Shown here one piece after another: positions 33,633 to 45,390 of a DNA stretch of 64,000 bases. Both the position numbers and the translations under genes were made by a program. Source of the stretch: Tigriopus japonicus. Taxonomy: Eukaryota > Arthropoda > Copepoda > Harpacticoida > Harpacticidae. The DNA lies in the NCBI GenBank assembly GCA_010645155.1, contig CM021315.1:7368196-7432195 (forward strand), read 5' to 3'. Every line of letters starts with the position of its first letter. Position 1 is the first letter of the stretch. Under the pieces are notes generated by a model. It made no database searches. It had not been told where the DNA came from and saw only the letters and a list, made by a program, of their open reading frames with translations.

Positions 33633-34252
33633 ACGCTTTACTTTCTTCAAAACATTTTGCTAGATCTAATTTAATGAGCATTGCTTATGGATAGAAATTG
33701 AATACAATTAGCTGCTCTTTCCTGTTTGATTGGTTTTTATTTGTTATTTGAATTTTTTTGGCGGGATGTTGTTTGTCTTTGATTGATTGATTATTTGGGA
33801 GAATTGATTGTTCCCATCAGTAACATCACTTCAAAATTCCTGATACCCTAGATAAGGGTGGTCAGAAACGATAAAAAAAATTCTCACACCTTTAAAATTA
33901 GGATGGGCAAGCAGAAAAAAGAATGACACACACACACAATGATTTTCATTTTTGTCAAATAATATTCATTTATAGTGTGGCAAATATCATGCACCTAAAG
34001 CCTTAATATTAAGCATCTTTACTATTCGTCAAAAAGTGTTGGAAGTACAAATGTAAGTTAGCTGATTGTAGCATCAGAAGCTGAAATCATTTCCTCCGAG
34101 CTAATCATAGGTGGGGTGTTGAGGTCGGCAGAGTCCATTTAGCCGTGTTTGTTGTGAACTAGAGCACCATAATTACAGTAATAATTTTTTTTTGTTATTA
34201 TAGTGCTCTATTGCGAACTACTTGAAAGCAAATGAAGTAGTAAAGTAAACTT
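33633..34252. other. No gene recognised
   Basis: AT-rich spacer with a short CA run near 33930. No other features. Confidence 0.45.
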
Positions 34253-34259
34253 GGTTAGC

Positions 34260-35629
34260 CAAGGACCCTCCAGCAAGGAATGGCCACCTTTTGCAATCAC
34301 CCGCCAACTTAGGCCTAACTGTAAACAACGGCAAATGAAGTTCAGATAGTCAAGAGGAGAATAAGCTTCAAATTGCGTGTTCTCTCATCAAAAAACCTAA
34401 TTGCCGTGGATAGGAAGAGCTGTGCTTTACGTTGCCACGATTATCTCTTTGATTTTATGGCTCTAAAGAACCTTTTTGGGCCAAGCTTGCTTGTGAATAG
34501 TGCCCAAAATCCCCCATGCTCTGGCTTTGAACATTGATTTGGATGTGTGACCATGAGTATTTGTGCTGTGTTGAGGCAAACTAAGGTGTTTGAGGCATAT
34601 CAAAGAGTGGTTTTGAAATAATGGTTTAATTTGTGTTGGGAAAGAGTTCCTAAACTGAGGCTTCAATGATCAAGACCAAGAATCATTGAAGCAAGGGTAC
34701 AATGCCACATTGCCATCACTTTGCCAATGCCCAATGGTCTCTAAATTTCAAGAAAGCATGTGTGCTTGTGGCTCAGAAAGAATAGAATAACATTGACAAA
34801 CTATTGCTACTTAACATACAACAAGAACAACAAGTTCCTCTACAATTGTTGTTTAAGAGCAAAACCTGAAAGTTCCCTGTGGGTTCATCTCCAAGACAAA
34901 CCAACATCCATGGATTAAGGGTTTCTGCCATTTTAAATACTACTCAGGTACTACTTAGTTTGTGAGAGTGTCCAATGAGTTAAACAAACTCAAAATATCC
35001 AAGCAGCCATCAAGACTTCCCATATCAGCATTTGAGGTCTCTTTTACCCATTGACTGACACAATTTCAACACTGAATATTTTCTTGAAAACACCTTCTTC
35101 TCCATGTCATTTGAAAGTGCTGCAGAACTTTAGACCATCTTGGAAAAGACAAAACTGTTGTCATAATTAGCACCATAGTTCAATTTTCATAAAGGTGGAG
35201 TCTTTTTTGAGTCTGAGAGTTCAGAGTCTGTTTATGACTCTGAATGAAAACATAAATTAGGTTATGTATTTATTAATAACATTAGTTGTGCACTACTTAG
35301 ATACCATCCCTAATTCATGTTTAGTCAAATAGAGTCTGAAAATATATACTTGCCATTCAATATAATGAATAATGGCCAAAATTGGGAAGAAAGTTATTTT
35401 GTTCAACGTTCACTCTTGCAAAACTAGACTTATGCATGACTTCTTTGCCTAAAATACAACAAATCAAAACTCAAAGACATTTTTGAATACCATATCAATG
35501 TATTTTATCCTCTTGGAATGGGTAAAAAGTATGAATACTAAAGTCTTGAGTAATCCAAAGACTTGCATTGAATGGCCTAACTTGGTGGGACCAAAAATGT
35601 CGTGTCGCTTCCTTGCTCAAGAGTCCTTG
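34260..35629 (-). mobile_element. 1.37-kb TIR element of unknown superfamily, copy 2
   Basis: Reverse-oriented sister of 22128-23505, alignable over its full length. The ends CAAGGACCCTCCAGCAAGGA (34260) and its imperfect inverse ending at 35629 are flanked by a perfect 7-bp duplication GGTTAGC (34253-34259 and 35630-35636). No transposase found. Both copies are non-autonomous. Confidence 0.82.
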
Positions 35630-35656
35630 GGTTAGCGTAGCCTTCCGTTGGGTCAA

Positions 35657-35680
35657 GGGTACATGATATATCATGTACCC
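35657..35680. repeat. Perfect 24-bp palindrome
   Basis: GGGTACATGATA followed directly by its exact reverse complement. No loop. It lies just outside the right end of the 1.37-kb element. Role unknown. Confidence 0.7.
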
Positions 35681-35995
35681 CTGAAAGGAAGTACAGTTAA
35701 ATTTGACCGATACCTTTTTGGTTTAAGCACAGGAAGGTCCAAAACCATCCCCTTCTTTTTGATTGACTTCTATGGCTTCCATGATTTGAAAACTCGTTCT
35801 TACTGCTCAAAACCAGACATGAGGCAATCTACTCACGACTGAATCTCCACCCGTTTTTTGTCCCCCTGGTGGCAGAAATGTTGTTGTCTGTGACTCACGA
35901 AGATTGCGTGAGTATATTAAATGATCTTGCGTTCAAAGTGAAACTGTCAAGCAAGCTTCGAAGATCCTTCCGATCCTTCACAACTAGCCCATATA

Positions 35996-36907
35996 CAGTG
36001 TGGGGCAGCAAAATACGGCCCTAGTTAAAAGTGACCATAAAATGTTTAATATTGCGAGGAAGAGGTTGGGTTGTATCTCCAATGAAAATTTTGATTCTTA
36101 GCATTCGAATAAGCCATAAACAACTGAAATTGGTTCACCAGTCACCATGGAGCAGGCGAAGAGAGATCGCGTGGCCGATCTTCTGCGCGCCCAAGTTCCT
36201 TCTCCGACAAGAAGAACTGGACTGTGGACCAAAGCAGGAACGCGAGGAATGACAGATATCTTGCCATGCTGTCGACGAGGTCCCTCCCATCAACTCAACC
36301 AAGCATCCACAGTCAGCAATGATGCTTGGGGTCGTGGCCTCGAACGGAGCCACAATGCCCCCCTTCTGGTTCCCCAAGGGTTTGGGGGTGGGGGCCAAAG
36401 AATACCAGGAAGTCCTGGAAAACGTGGTGAAGCCATGGCTGGATTCCACCTTTCCACGGGGACTATGTCTTCCAGCAGGACTCTGCTCCAGGGCACAAAG
36501 CCAAAACCACACAGAAGTGGTGCCAAGAAAACCTTGCCCAGTTCTGGCCACATGACTTCTGGCCCCTCTCAAGCCCGGACTGCTCACCCCTCGACTATGG
36601 GATATGGGGCTACATCGAAAGCAAGGCCTGCAGCATCCCCCACGCCAATGTCAATGCCATGAAGGCCTACGTCGAGCAGGTGTGGGCCGCCATGTCCCCG
36701 GACTACGTGGCCAAGGTGTGCCGGGCATTCAGGCCCAGGCTCGAGGCCATGATTGAGGTGGAGGGGGCTCACTTCGAGAAGTAATTCAATGTATATAGGA
36801 CAGTAAATATACTATAAAAGTTTCAGCTGTTGAACTGGTTCATGTTCTTGATGAAGTTGATCTACTTTTTTTAAAGCGCTAGGGCCGTATTTTGCTGCCC
36901 CACACTG
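35996..36907 (+). mobile_element. Mariner/maT-like (DD37D) transposon, internally deleted
   Basis: Inverted ends CAGTGTGGGGCAGCAAAATA (29 bp in all, ending at CCCTAG) at 35996 and 36907, with TA on each side (35994-35995, 36908-36909). At 912 bp it is shorter than a full mariner because the transposase gene has lost its middle N-terminal part. Confidence 0.9.
36147..36784 (+). pseudogene. Mariner/maT-like DD37D transposase pseudogene
   Basis: Starts MEQAKRDRVADLLRA, then jumps by deletion to FSDKKNWTVDQ (first catalytic aspartate) with RNDRYLAM. After a frameshift, MMLGVVASNG and FPKGLGVGAKEY follow. After another shift comes DYVFQQDSAPGH (second aspartate). After a third shift, SSPDCSPLDYGIWGY holds the third. 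37 residues separate the last two, which is the DD37D spacing of maT-type elements. The C-terminus FRPRLEAMIEVEGAHFEK ends at TAA 36784. Several shifts and a deletion make it dead. Confidence 0.85.
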
Positions 36908-36909
36908 TA

Positions 36910-38302
36910 CTGATAAGATGTAAAGGCTAAATTTAGTACCATGAAAAAACAAGATGGGCGTCAAAAATGTTTTTCTTGAATTTCATGTGGAATCTCTCTC
37001 TTCATATCATCAGGTTATTCAGTTATTTAGAATAGAAAATTGGACGAAAACTTTTTTTGAAAAGGTTGAGTTGGTTTATATCCAATCTTATTAATTACCT
37101 ATGCACTGTGAAGGCCAAGATATCTAATTGTTAGTTTTCAATGTCACTCATCAGAGTGTCATAATTAAAATATTTTGCTAAGGTGTACATTTTACATTAG
37201 CCCAAATAACCATGTAAAATCATTTGAAGCAGCTAAAACCAACATATTTCCCAAAACCGTTTTAATAGATCTTAAAATGTTCCTTAGTTATGAATTGAGG
37301 CAAAATTTTAACAATACCTACTATGCAGATAATAAACTATCATCACTTTTAAGTTTCAAGTTACATCAAAATATGCCATAGAATGTGCCAGTTCTATGTT
37401 AGAGCAATTGCCAAAAAATATAATATACACTTTGAACGTTGCAAAAGTAAATGATATTTATTTGTTTCTCTATGAGTCTGTCAAGGTTGTAAGATAAATA
37501 TGAAATATGACTTAAAAATAACAAAGTAGTCATTTTTTCGTTTATTTTGTCTTAAGTAAACCTTAATATGGTAGATCAACGTAACTTTGAAATCAATTAA
37601 AGACATGTGTAAATTTGAAATATAATCTAGTAGGATGAAAATTTTCCTTTTAAAAATTGCAAATAATAAAACAAGAAATATTGGTAGAAACTTAACGAAA
37701 ACCTAAACTTTATTGTCATTGTGCTAACCCAAAATAAGGAAGAAAAAATAATCCAAAAATGTACAGTTTGAGTTATATTTAAGATATATTATCTTCTTAT
37801 TTTCTATTTATTATACAAGTAAAATGAAACTAGAATATTCTCATATTTTTGCAACGCTAAAACAGTATGTAATATGTCTTGGCAGTTGCTTTAACACACC
37901 TCTCGAGCATTTCAGGGTGTTATTTGGTGCATTTTGAAAGTTTAAAGCGTTGATAGCAGTGATAGTTTAGTAAACTATCTGCTCTTTGTATTTATTAGGA
38001 AAACTCCCTCAGTAATTCTGTCGTCTGGTTTAGCAAATTGAACAAGCTTACAATGCCATTATCTGAGGTAAAACCGTCCCAACAAGTTCGCAATGAAATC
38101 ATCAGGAGTTGTTGAAACCAGGGTATTGACCAATATTAGATATTTCATACAACCATAACAAGCGCGTTTTTTTGAGTTGGAGAAGTCATTTTCAAATTCC
38201 AGAATTTTTTGACACCAGTTTTAAGGTTTAAATGCAATGCCTCAAATGCCGAATTGAGTTGAAGAAAATGTACAAAAGTTATCTTTAAGCATGTTTTGAA
38301 AG
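36910..38302. other. No gene recognised
   Basis: Very AT-rich spacer with short open frames only. Confidence 0.5.
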
Positions 38303-38482
38303 TTTTTTTTTTTTTTTTGGATTGTGGGTGCTAGGGTCGGAGGGTTGAGCCTCGCCCGGCCAACGAAGCCAGCCATCACATCATCCAGTTTTTCCGTTAG
38401 GCAATTTCAAGTCCGGTATCAGAATGGTTCTCCGTCTGTGGGGGTGGAAGAGCGTCTAAAAGTTTCCTTGAGAAAGGTCGGG
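38303..38482 (-). repeat. tRNA-derived SINE, copy 2 (5'-truncated)
   Basis: Reverse-oriented copy of the SINE body at 912-1097: poly-T at 38303-38318, then the body with TCGGAGGGTTGAGC and GAGAACCATTCTG (as reverse complement). It stops right after the position of the B box, so the tRNA-like head is missing, as expected for truncated retroposition. Confidence 0.75.
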
Positions 38483-38771
38483 TGACCTTAAATCTGTTTT
38501 TTTTGCCCGTGACCTAATAAGGAAAGCTCAGTAAACATCAGCTGGGCCTGTTTGTTTGCTCCGTAGCACCGTCGTGGCCTCTGGTGTCTCATTGCTTCAC
38601 TAAAATTCTACGATTGCATCTCATTCTCGACCGTTTGTTGCGGAGCAACTGACCGATTGAAATATTTGATCGAGCGCAGAACAGGAAAAAACAGAATCAC
38701 AAGAAAAGGGCGGCGCAACACTACGGAGCACAAAATCAACAACCTTTTTCTCACTGTGCTTATTCTATTAC

Positions 38772-39298
38772 AGCAATTACTAGTGACGTCATCATTTTTG
38801 GCGGGAAAAAAATTCGGAAGAACTGTGTTTCTGATGAGCGTGCGAGGTAACTAAAACGAAGGTCTCGGCCTGGTGATTGCAACAATGCCTTTCTTATCTG
38901 CACAAATTGAAGTTGAAGTAGCAATTCTTGACATTGTTTTTGCAAAAAAGTATGTTTTGTTGCTTTTATCTAAAATTTTGCTACATAAGTTGAGAGGGTT
39001 CTTCCGAACTTTGAAATTAGGAATGCCCAACTTTGAATAACAAGATGGCCAGAGGAGATCGGTTCCTGGGGCAACTAAACCTAAAAACAAATAATTTGTT
39101 TAATTTAAGGCTTCCAATTTCTCAATTTGTTTTCAAATTACTTTGCAATACTTGTCAACCTACATTAATCATGCCATTGCCCATAAATGAAACATTTTTC
39201 GAAAATATGACCCTTGAAAACTGAGATTTTTTTGGCAAGCCTACACTGCTAACGGCAGTTAGAGACGGCAGCTGGTCCGTAAAATGATACGGTAATCA
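38772..39298 (+). repeat. Dispersed repeat Q, copy 1
   Basis: About 530 bp from CAGCAATTACTAGTGACGTC to ATACGGTAATCACTCCCAT, alignable along its length with the reverse complement of 57506-58025. No coding sequence or clear terminal repeats; family unknown. Confidence 0.75.
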
Positions 39299-39555
39299 CT
39301 CCCATTAGCAGCATTCAAATGAATAAGCAGAATTGCATATACACTTCAAAGTTGTTCTCAAAAGCTTTTGGAATTCAAAAATGACTTCTCCAGCTCAAAA
39401 AAAATTTCAACAAGTAACTACTACTTCGAAATAATATTTACTGGGTGATTCATAAGAAATGGAACAGGGAACCATGTCCGTAACTCGGAAATCGTTGATC
39501 TCACAAAAAAAGTATGAATCTCAAAAAGATGCGGCAGATAACAATTCTTAAGATA

Positions 39556-39705
39556 CAAGGGATATCCATACAAGAGGTAGACTGGGCTCTTAACTCGTTT
39601 AATTGCACGAGTTTTGGATTTATGAAAGAAATCGAATAGAATATTTATTTCTTGTGAGCTGATGTTTATTACAAGTTTTGTTCTTTTAGACAAACTTGCT
39701 CGAAG
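39556..39705 (+). repeat. Dispersed repeat P, copy 1
   Basis: Segment with GGGATATCCATACAAGAGG and AGACTGGG that recurs, more diverged, at 57327-57490 in the same orientation. P and Q are neighbours at both sites but in different relative orientation. Confidence 0.5.
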
Positions 39706-39709
39706 CTGA

Positions 39710-40529
39710 TTTAATTAGACAAGGTATGTTGGTTGAACCCTGTATGCTAAGAAAATAAGCGTCGAGAGCAAGCTGATGTATCTAAAAAAATGATGTATCT
39801 TTCAGGCACATAATGTTAATATTTTTTCCTATTAATAGATATCTCCTGAGTTATAAAAATGATAGAGAAGCATCTGTTAAGCGAGATGAGTTTCCCTTTT
39901 ATGTTTTATAACGAAATCTAATTTTGGTATAATATAAATTAAGTTTTGGAAGCCTGCTCCTAAACTTAGGAAAAATAGGAATGCCACAATTTTAATCCTA
40001 TTTTGAAACTTTTTAGGACTTAAAGGGACACCAAATAACAAGATTTATGCCAAAGAAATATTTTTTTGTTGGCTTGGCCTTGAAAAATAGTTTAACAGTT
40101 TTTAACAAAAAAATCACGGTGTTTTTCGAAAAATGCAAGTCCTACCAGGAATGCGCATGTTAATGAATTTACGTCAAGAAAAAAAGTAAATAAAAATCAC
40201 TTTACAACAGGACTCTGAAGAAGAACAAAGTTTTGTTATTGTTTGTTAGCTTCAAAACCTATTTTCTACTTACGTATGTTAATGTCATTGCAAAGTCTTC
40301 ATCAAATATCTGAATTTTACAACTTTTTTTTTGAAAAATACCAATATATCTACTAAAACTGCAATTATTTTTGAAACTTCTTGAATACTTTGGTGTGATT
40401 TAAGTACGTTCTTAAATATCTTGAATGTATTTTATGATGCAGTAGTACTTCAGTATTTGGCTTTGACCCTCAAATAGTTTCGGCTGCTTTATTTATCTGG
40501 TCAATTTTGATTTTAATTTTTTGTTTATT
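39710..40529. other. No gene recognised
   Basis: AT-rich spacer without features. Confidence 0.45.
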
Positions 40530-41414
40530 GCGATGCAAATATGTCATCAATATGGTCACAAAAGTAAAGTCTGTGGTAACTGTTGAGGGGTTCTCCACAG
40601 AGTAAACAGGTACAAATATCTGTTGGACTAGAATGAAACTCCTTTTTCGAAGTGGTGATCTGAGTCTGGTACTTCCTTCATGATTTGTCTTCGCTTGTTT
40701 GCATCCAGAGGTATGTCAAAAATAATTCTGCTTCTCCAGAAGTGTGTTGGAATGGACGAAATCAGGTCTATGGAGGAAGGATTTGGAAGTTTGTTGAAGA
40801 GAGTTAGTTGAAGGCCATAGAATCCATTGCCAATTTGTAGAGCCGATAGCCGATAGATAGCAACCTGTTCAAGCCAATATCGAAGAGAGGTACATGAGGT
40901 GAGAAAGTACATATGTGATAGCGCTGTTAGTGGAATAAGGGAGGCAGAGATAACGTTTTAAGTACTTTGAGAAGACGGAGTTAGCCGAGTTGCATAAGTT
41001 TTGTGAGATGGGGAAGTAATCCAAATGGGGAGGGCATGTTCGTAAATCGGGAGAATGAAAGTCTGGAATACACGCAACACCAAGGGTAGGGGGAGGTTCC
41101 TCAGATTTAAACACGGAAAGAGGAAGCCTATGCGTGCCCTGGCTTTTATGCTCAGCTCTTGCAGATGTGCAGAGGACACCACCTGAGATGTAAATGTCAC
41201 TCCAAGGTATTTAAATTCTTTTACGCGTTCAAGAGGTTGTCCTTTAAGAGAGAATTGACATGGTGGTAGTCGACCATTGTGAAAAACCAAGACTTTCGTT
41301 TTTGGCACGTTAATTTGAAGGTCTTTAGCGGTGCAGAAGGCTTCAAGATCCCGCAGAGTTTTTCCAAGTCTTCTCTGGAGTGCGCAATCAAGCATATATC
41401 ATCTGCATACAGTA

Positions 41415-42181
41415 CAGGGTGCGTATGGTATTTGTTGATTTCAGGAGTTCTGCAGGAAAAAAAGCTGCCATTTTAAAAATCTTGGTCCGATTCGAGAAAT
41501 AAGCACATATTTGGATTCAGTGTTGAAAATACTATTATTTTAGTCAAAGAAACCGCCTTTCCCGTGAAAAACTCTTTCCAGTCTGGGCCTGAATCGGGAG
41601 CAGGCCTTGGCTGCCAAGTCCTTGGACAAGTTTGCAAATTTATGGTGTTTTTTTTGCTTCAATTCGTCTGAGGTGTTGCATGGAGTTCGGTTGGTATGTC
41701 TTTTAACCACGCCCAATATGAAAAAATCCAACGGATTGAGATCCGAAGAGTTAGGAGGTCAAAATTAAGTCCGGTCCAACGAAATCGCCAAAACTGTCCT
41801 ACAGCCAGACTTTGTTTATTGTACTTTCCGGCTCGAATTTCTATCAAGACCTCTTGTCTTTTCCACCAAATTGGAACTTGTGGCGTGCTCTCTCATGAGC
41901 ACGTGGTGCTCACAATCCTCCTCCCCTCTCCTTGTATATATACGCCTTGTATGTAAGAATAAAACCAGTATTGAAGTACATCTACTCTACTCACTCCACG
42001 TTGAGTGGCCTCGCGGCTACTCTTCGTGCTACAAACTGTAAATTCTTCTTTTGATGCCATTTTTCGTCCACACACTCACATATGACTCATCTTTGAGCTG
42101 ACAAAATTTCAAACCTATAGCTCTAACAGATATTCCAAAAAACACCACCAAAGTCGATCAACAAATACCATACGCACCCTG
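41415..42181 (-). mobile_element. Mariner-like element nested in the LINE active site
   Basis: A perfect 25-bp inverted end starting CAGGGTGCGTATGGTATTTG at 41415 and 42181, with TA on both sides (41413-41414, 42182-42183). It carries a minus-strand transposase relic: an N-terminal part (MASKEEFTV, then RQEVLIEIRAGKYNKQS) followed, after deletion and frameshift, by DLNPLDFFILGVVKRHTN and a C-terminus near 41540. The middle of the gene is lost. The element lies a single codon before the YADD box of the LINE. Confidence 0.88.
41879..42033. mobile_element. Putative solo LTR (155 bp) inside the mariner-like element
   Basis: Starts TGTGGCGTGC and ends GTGCTACA (TG..CA), with a TATATATA box (about 41935), AATAAAA (about 41960), and a 4-bp duplication AACT on both sides (41875-41878, 42034-42037). 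Without it the transposase N-terminal frame would be continuous across the site. It is short for an LTR, and the parent element is not in the window. Confidence 0.6.
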
Positions 42182-43219
42182 TACATGATCAGGGGCAATC
42201 TGGTCTCTCCTACTGAGGGCTGATACAGGCTGAGGGGTTCATGGGAACGCACAATTCAGGTGATAATTGGCGTACGTTGTCGGTGATATCAAAGGGTCCC
42301 CTTGGAGAACACCATTGTTCGATGAGAACGGTTTCGATGACCTCTTCCCAGAGCGAAGAAACAGCCTTGTGCCTTGGAGGATGTTGAACAGAAGTTTCGA
42401 AAAAGGCTCAGGTACGGCCAGAGAGTGTAATTTTTCTATGAGCTTGAATCGATTAACAAGGTCGAAAGCCTTGCGGAAATCTACAAACGCTACGTAGGTC
42501 CGTTTTGTTGCAGATAGCCTTTGAGATGCCACCTCTCTTAGAAGAGCAACTGCTCCCACTGTGCTCTTTCCTTTGGTGAAACCGAACTGAAGGTCAGGAA
42601 GTATGTTGTTTTTTTCCATGAAGCGTGCCAAACGAGCATTTAAGATTGAAGATAGCAATTTGAGGAATGGGTCTTGAATGGCTATCGAGCGGAAATTTTG
42701 GGGATCAGAACGACTCCCTTGTTTATAAAGGAAGAATATTGTTGAATTCAGTGCACACCGAAGGGACGGTAAAGGTGGTCAAACATTGAGAGTATATGCG
42801 GCTTAGATTTTGAGCAATCAGCTTCCCCAAAGTCTTGAGATGCCATGGCGAATAGCCGTGTAGCCCCACCGCCTTGCTCGTTTGTTGTTCCAGGGAAAGG
42901 CTGACCTCTTCCTGCGTTATTGGGTTCAAGAGGTCACAATCACTTGCAATTGTCAGAGTGGGGAGAGGGATCTCGTTGGAACAAGGCATGGCAGTGAGCG
43001 AGGAATGTGGTGAGTCAAATCGATGAACCTGACGTGGAAGGCTTTGATTTTTTGAAAAAATCCCCATTCTTACATTCATGGAGATAGCTTTCTATTTCTT
43101 TGATTTGCCATTGACGTTCTGTCTGTTTTAAGGCTTTGTGATACGCAGAGCGAGCTAGTGAGTAAGCCGCATAACTAGGACTGCCCTTTTTGACTTCTTT
43201 CAGTACGGCAGTTTGATTT

Positions 43220-44290
43220 TAAGAACTCCTCATAATTGATGCAATTGTAACCCAGCAAGCGTTGTGTGCTTTTCTACATTGACTAGATTTGCACTTATTT
43301 GTTTCTTTTAAAGTATTGGGTCAATCTCCCCAAAGTTCTTTTTGACTTCTTTTTTTTTTGCAAAACTTAGGTTTTAGGCATTTGCCCCAAATATTCAGCC
43401 CTCATGACGACTATCTTCTATATTGTTTTCCTCGTCATCCTTCGCTTGAATCTCTAAGTGAGATTCCGCATAATTAGGTATCCACTCGTCTGTCAACTGC
43501 TTGCAACTCAGTCTCAAGACTTGAAATTTGCCAAACTTGCCATTCAGTGGCATCCAGTTTCTGGAGATCCATCAACCGGTATCTAGTGGCTTCAAAGAAT
43601 TCTACATAGTCTTGAAAAGCGGAACTGACGTTTCAATGTCAAGGACTCGCCCTCAACCGTCGGTGGCATCCTTTAAATCTTCGAGAAACACGTCACAAGA
43701 TAATATTGATATCGATCCGCGCGCTCGGTCCAAATCCTCAAGGTTGTTCATAAGTCTCCATTGTTATGTTCCAAAAAAAGGTTCCAAAAATCTGTCTGTG
43801 CCATGTGTTGTTACCATTAGCCCAAGATAGCACTAATGGTGATTTATTTCAACACAAGATGAATGGCAAGAAAATTCGAGAAATGTCGATTCAGAATATC
43901 ACAATTATGACCCAAATGCATAAAATAAAAATTTAAGTTTAGTCTAGTTTTACCACTTTGATTCCAACAGAAGGAGACATGAAGAACGCTTCACGTTGGA
44001 AGTTTTTCTTAAAAAGAAGAAAAAAAAGAGAAAAATTTGCAGTGGTCAGATTCGTATTTCTCTTGATAGTTTGTTAAACAGCAGGTACTCTGTCTTTTGA
44101 GAATACTTTCGCGTGGATTGTTAACCGTTTCTAAGAGCCTTAAGGATGTTGTCAAGGAAACGTTTAAATTGTTGGCGCTTAGTTTGCGCTCAGCGTGAAT
44201 TCTAGTAACACGAGTGAGTGCATGCACATGTGCGTGAGAGGTTGCTTCAACGCTTCTAATTAACAAGGTAAGAGGAAAATGACTGAATAT
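43220..44290. other. No gene recognised
   Basis: Short open frames without motifs. Microsatellite-free spacer before a hAT MITE. Confidence 0.45.
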
Positions 44291-44642
44291 TAGTGATGGA
44301 CCGAAAGGGCTCATAACCGAAACCGAAAGTTTCGGCCGAAAGAGGTCTTAACCGGAACCGAAACCGAAATCGAAAGCAGCTGATTACAAAATTGTTCAAA
44401 TGCAAAATCCGCCTTAAAAGTTAGAATGCTCATGTGTTCGATGTTGGGTAGTCGCAAATTTTGAAAAATCGGAAAACTTAAATTTCAGAGGTTTTTGGAC
44501 CATTTTTTTTTTGATTTTGTTGTCAAACTCCATTTTACATAGTGCTTGTCTGCTTTCGGTTTCGGTAGGCATAACAGAAACCGAAACCGAAACCGAAATT
44601 TCGGCCGTAATTTCGGCCGAAAGCGCTTTCGGTCCATCACTA
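44291..44642. mobile_element. hAT MITE (TAGTGATGGAC family), copy 2, 352 bp
   Basis: Inverted ends TAGTGATGGACCGAAAG and CTTTCGGTCCATCACTA with a perfect 8-bp duplication CTGAATAT (44283-44290, 44643-44650). Subterminal CCGAAACCGAAA arrays. Same length as the copy at 55029-55380. Confidence 0.92.
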
Positions 44643-45390
44643 CTGAATATGCATAACAAATGTGAAATTCCTTAATAAATTTGGATTAGCATTTAATGGT
44701 AGTTTATGGATAAAGACAAAAAGACTAAAAATATGGCATTATGGGTGATAAACAGAGTTGGGTCAATTATTTGAAAAATGTAATTATTTATGATTGCAAT
44801 ACCATCGTCAAAAATATAGTTAATCCAATTACAATTGCAAGGTTGGAAAATCTAATTCAGTTCAATCAAAATTACATGTTAAATACATTTTTGTACAAAT
44901 TGCTATGGTTCAATTGTTTGCTCAAAGCAAATGAAGACTTTTCGGTAGCAAGATACCAACACACTATTTACAAAACCGGAAACGGTCTGATAAATTAGGA
45001 TTTAACCAAAAGCCTTTTGACATGGCCTTTAACACAGCTAACCAAATAAGGCAGCTCATTTTTATACTTCTTTATTGTGGAAAATAAATGGCGTCCATTC
45101 TGCTCCATAAAAGATTGAACGGTCGTATAATTTTTAGGACACATTTGGATGATATTTGCGCCAAAAGTAGTTGATTGGGCGAGTACAGGCCAAAAAGTAA
45201 ATAGAAAAAAGAAAGTGCAAAATATAAAAAAGTATTTTTGTTGCCAAAAACTTGACATATTTTTATTTCTACAAAAACATCTCTTAAGCTTTACAAAAGC
45301 AAAAATAGTTTTAGAATTTTCAGTTGGCCAATGGTTTACATTTTTTCTTGATATTTTTTTCAGTACCGCTGGATCTTGATTAATAACCCA

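Larger units (their letters stand above)
40530..43215 (-). pseudogene. Second-family LINE ORF2 pseudogene
   Basis: Read on the minus strand: a linker with SYAAYSLARSAYHKALK (about 43150), an EEVSLSLEQQTSKAVGLHGY fingers segment, LQFGFTKGKSTVGAVAL, YVAFVDFRKAFDLVNR, GVLQGDPL, the catalytic LYADDICLIAHS, KDLQINVPKTKVLVF, FKYLGVTF, and the thumb. Near 40535-40625 lies a C-terminal zinc knuckle (C-x-x-C, then H and C, in CTCLLCGEPLNSYHRLYFC). Several stops and shifts, and a mariner inserted next to the YADD codons. The family is distinct from the LINE at 19.3-26.7 and 51.5 kb. The endonuclease is missing. Confidence 0.8.
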
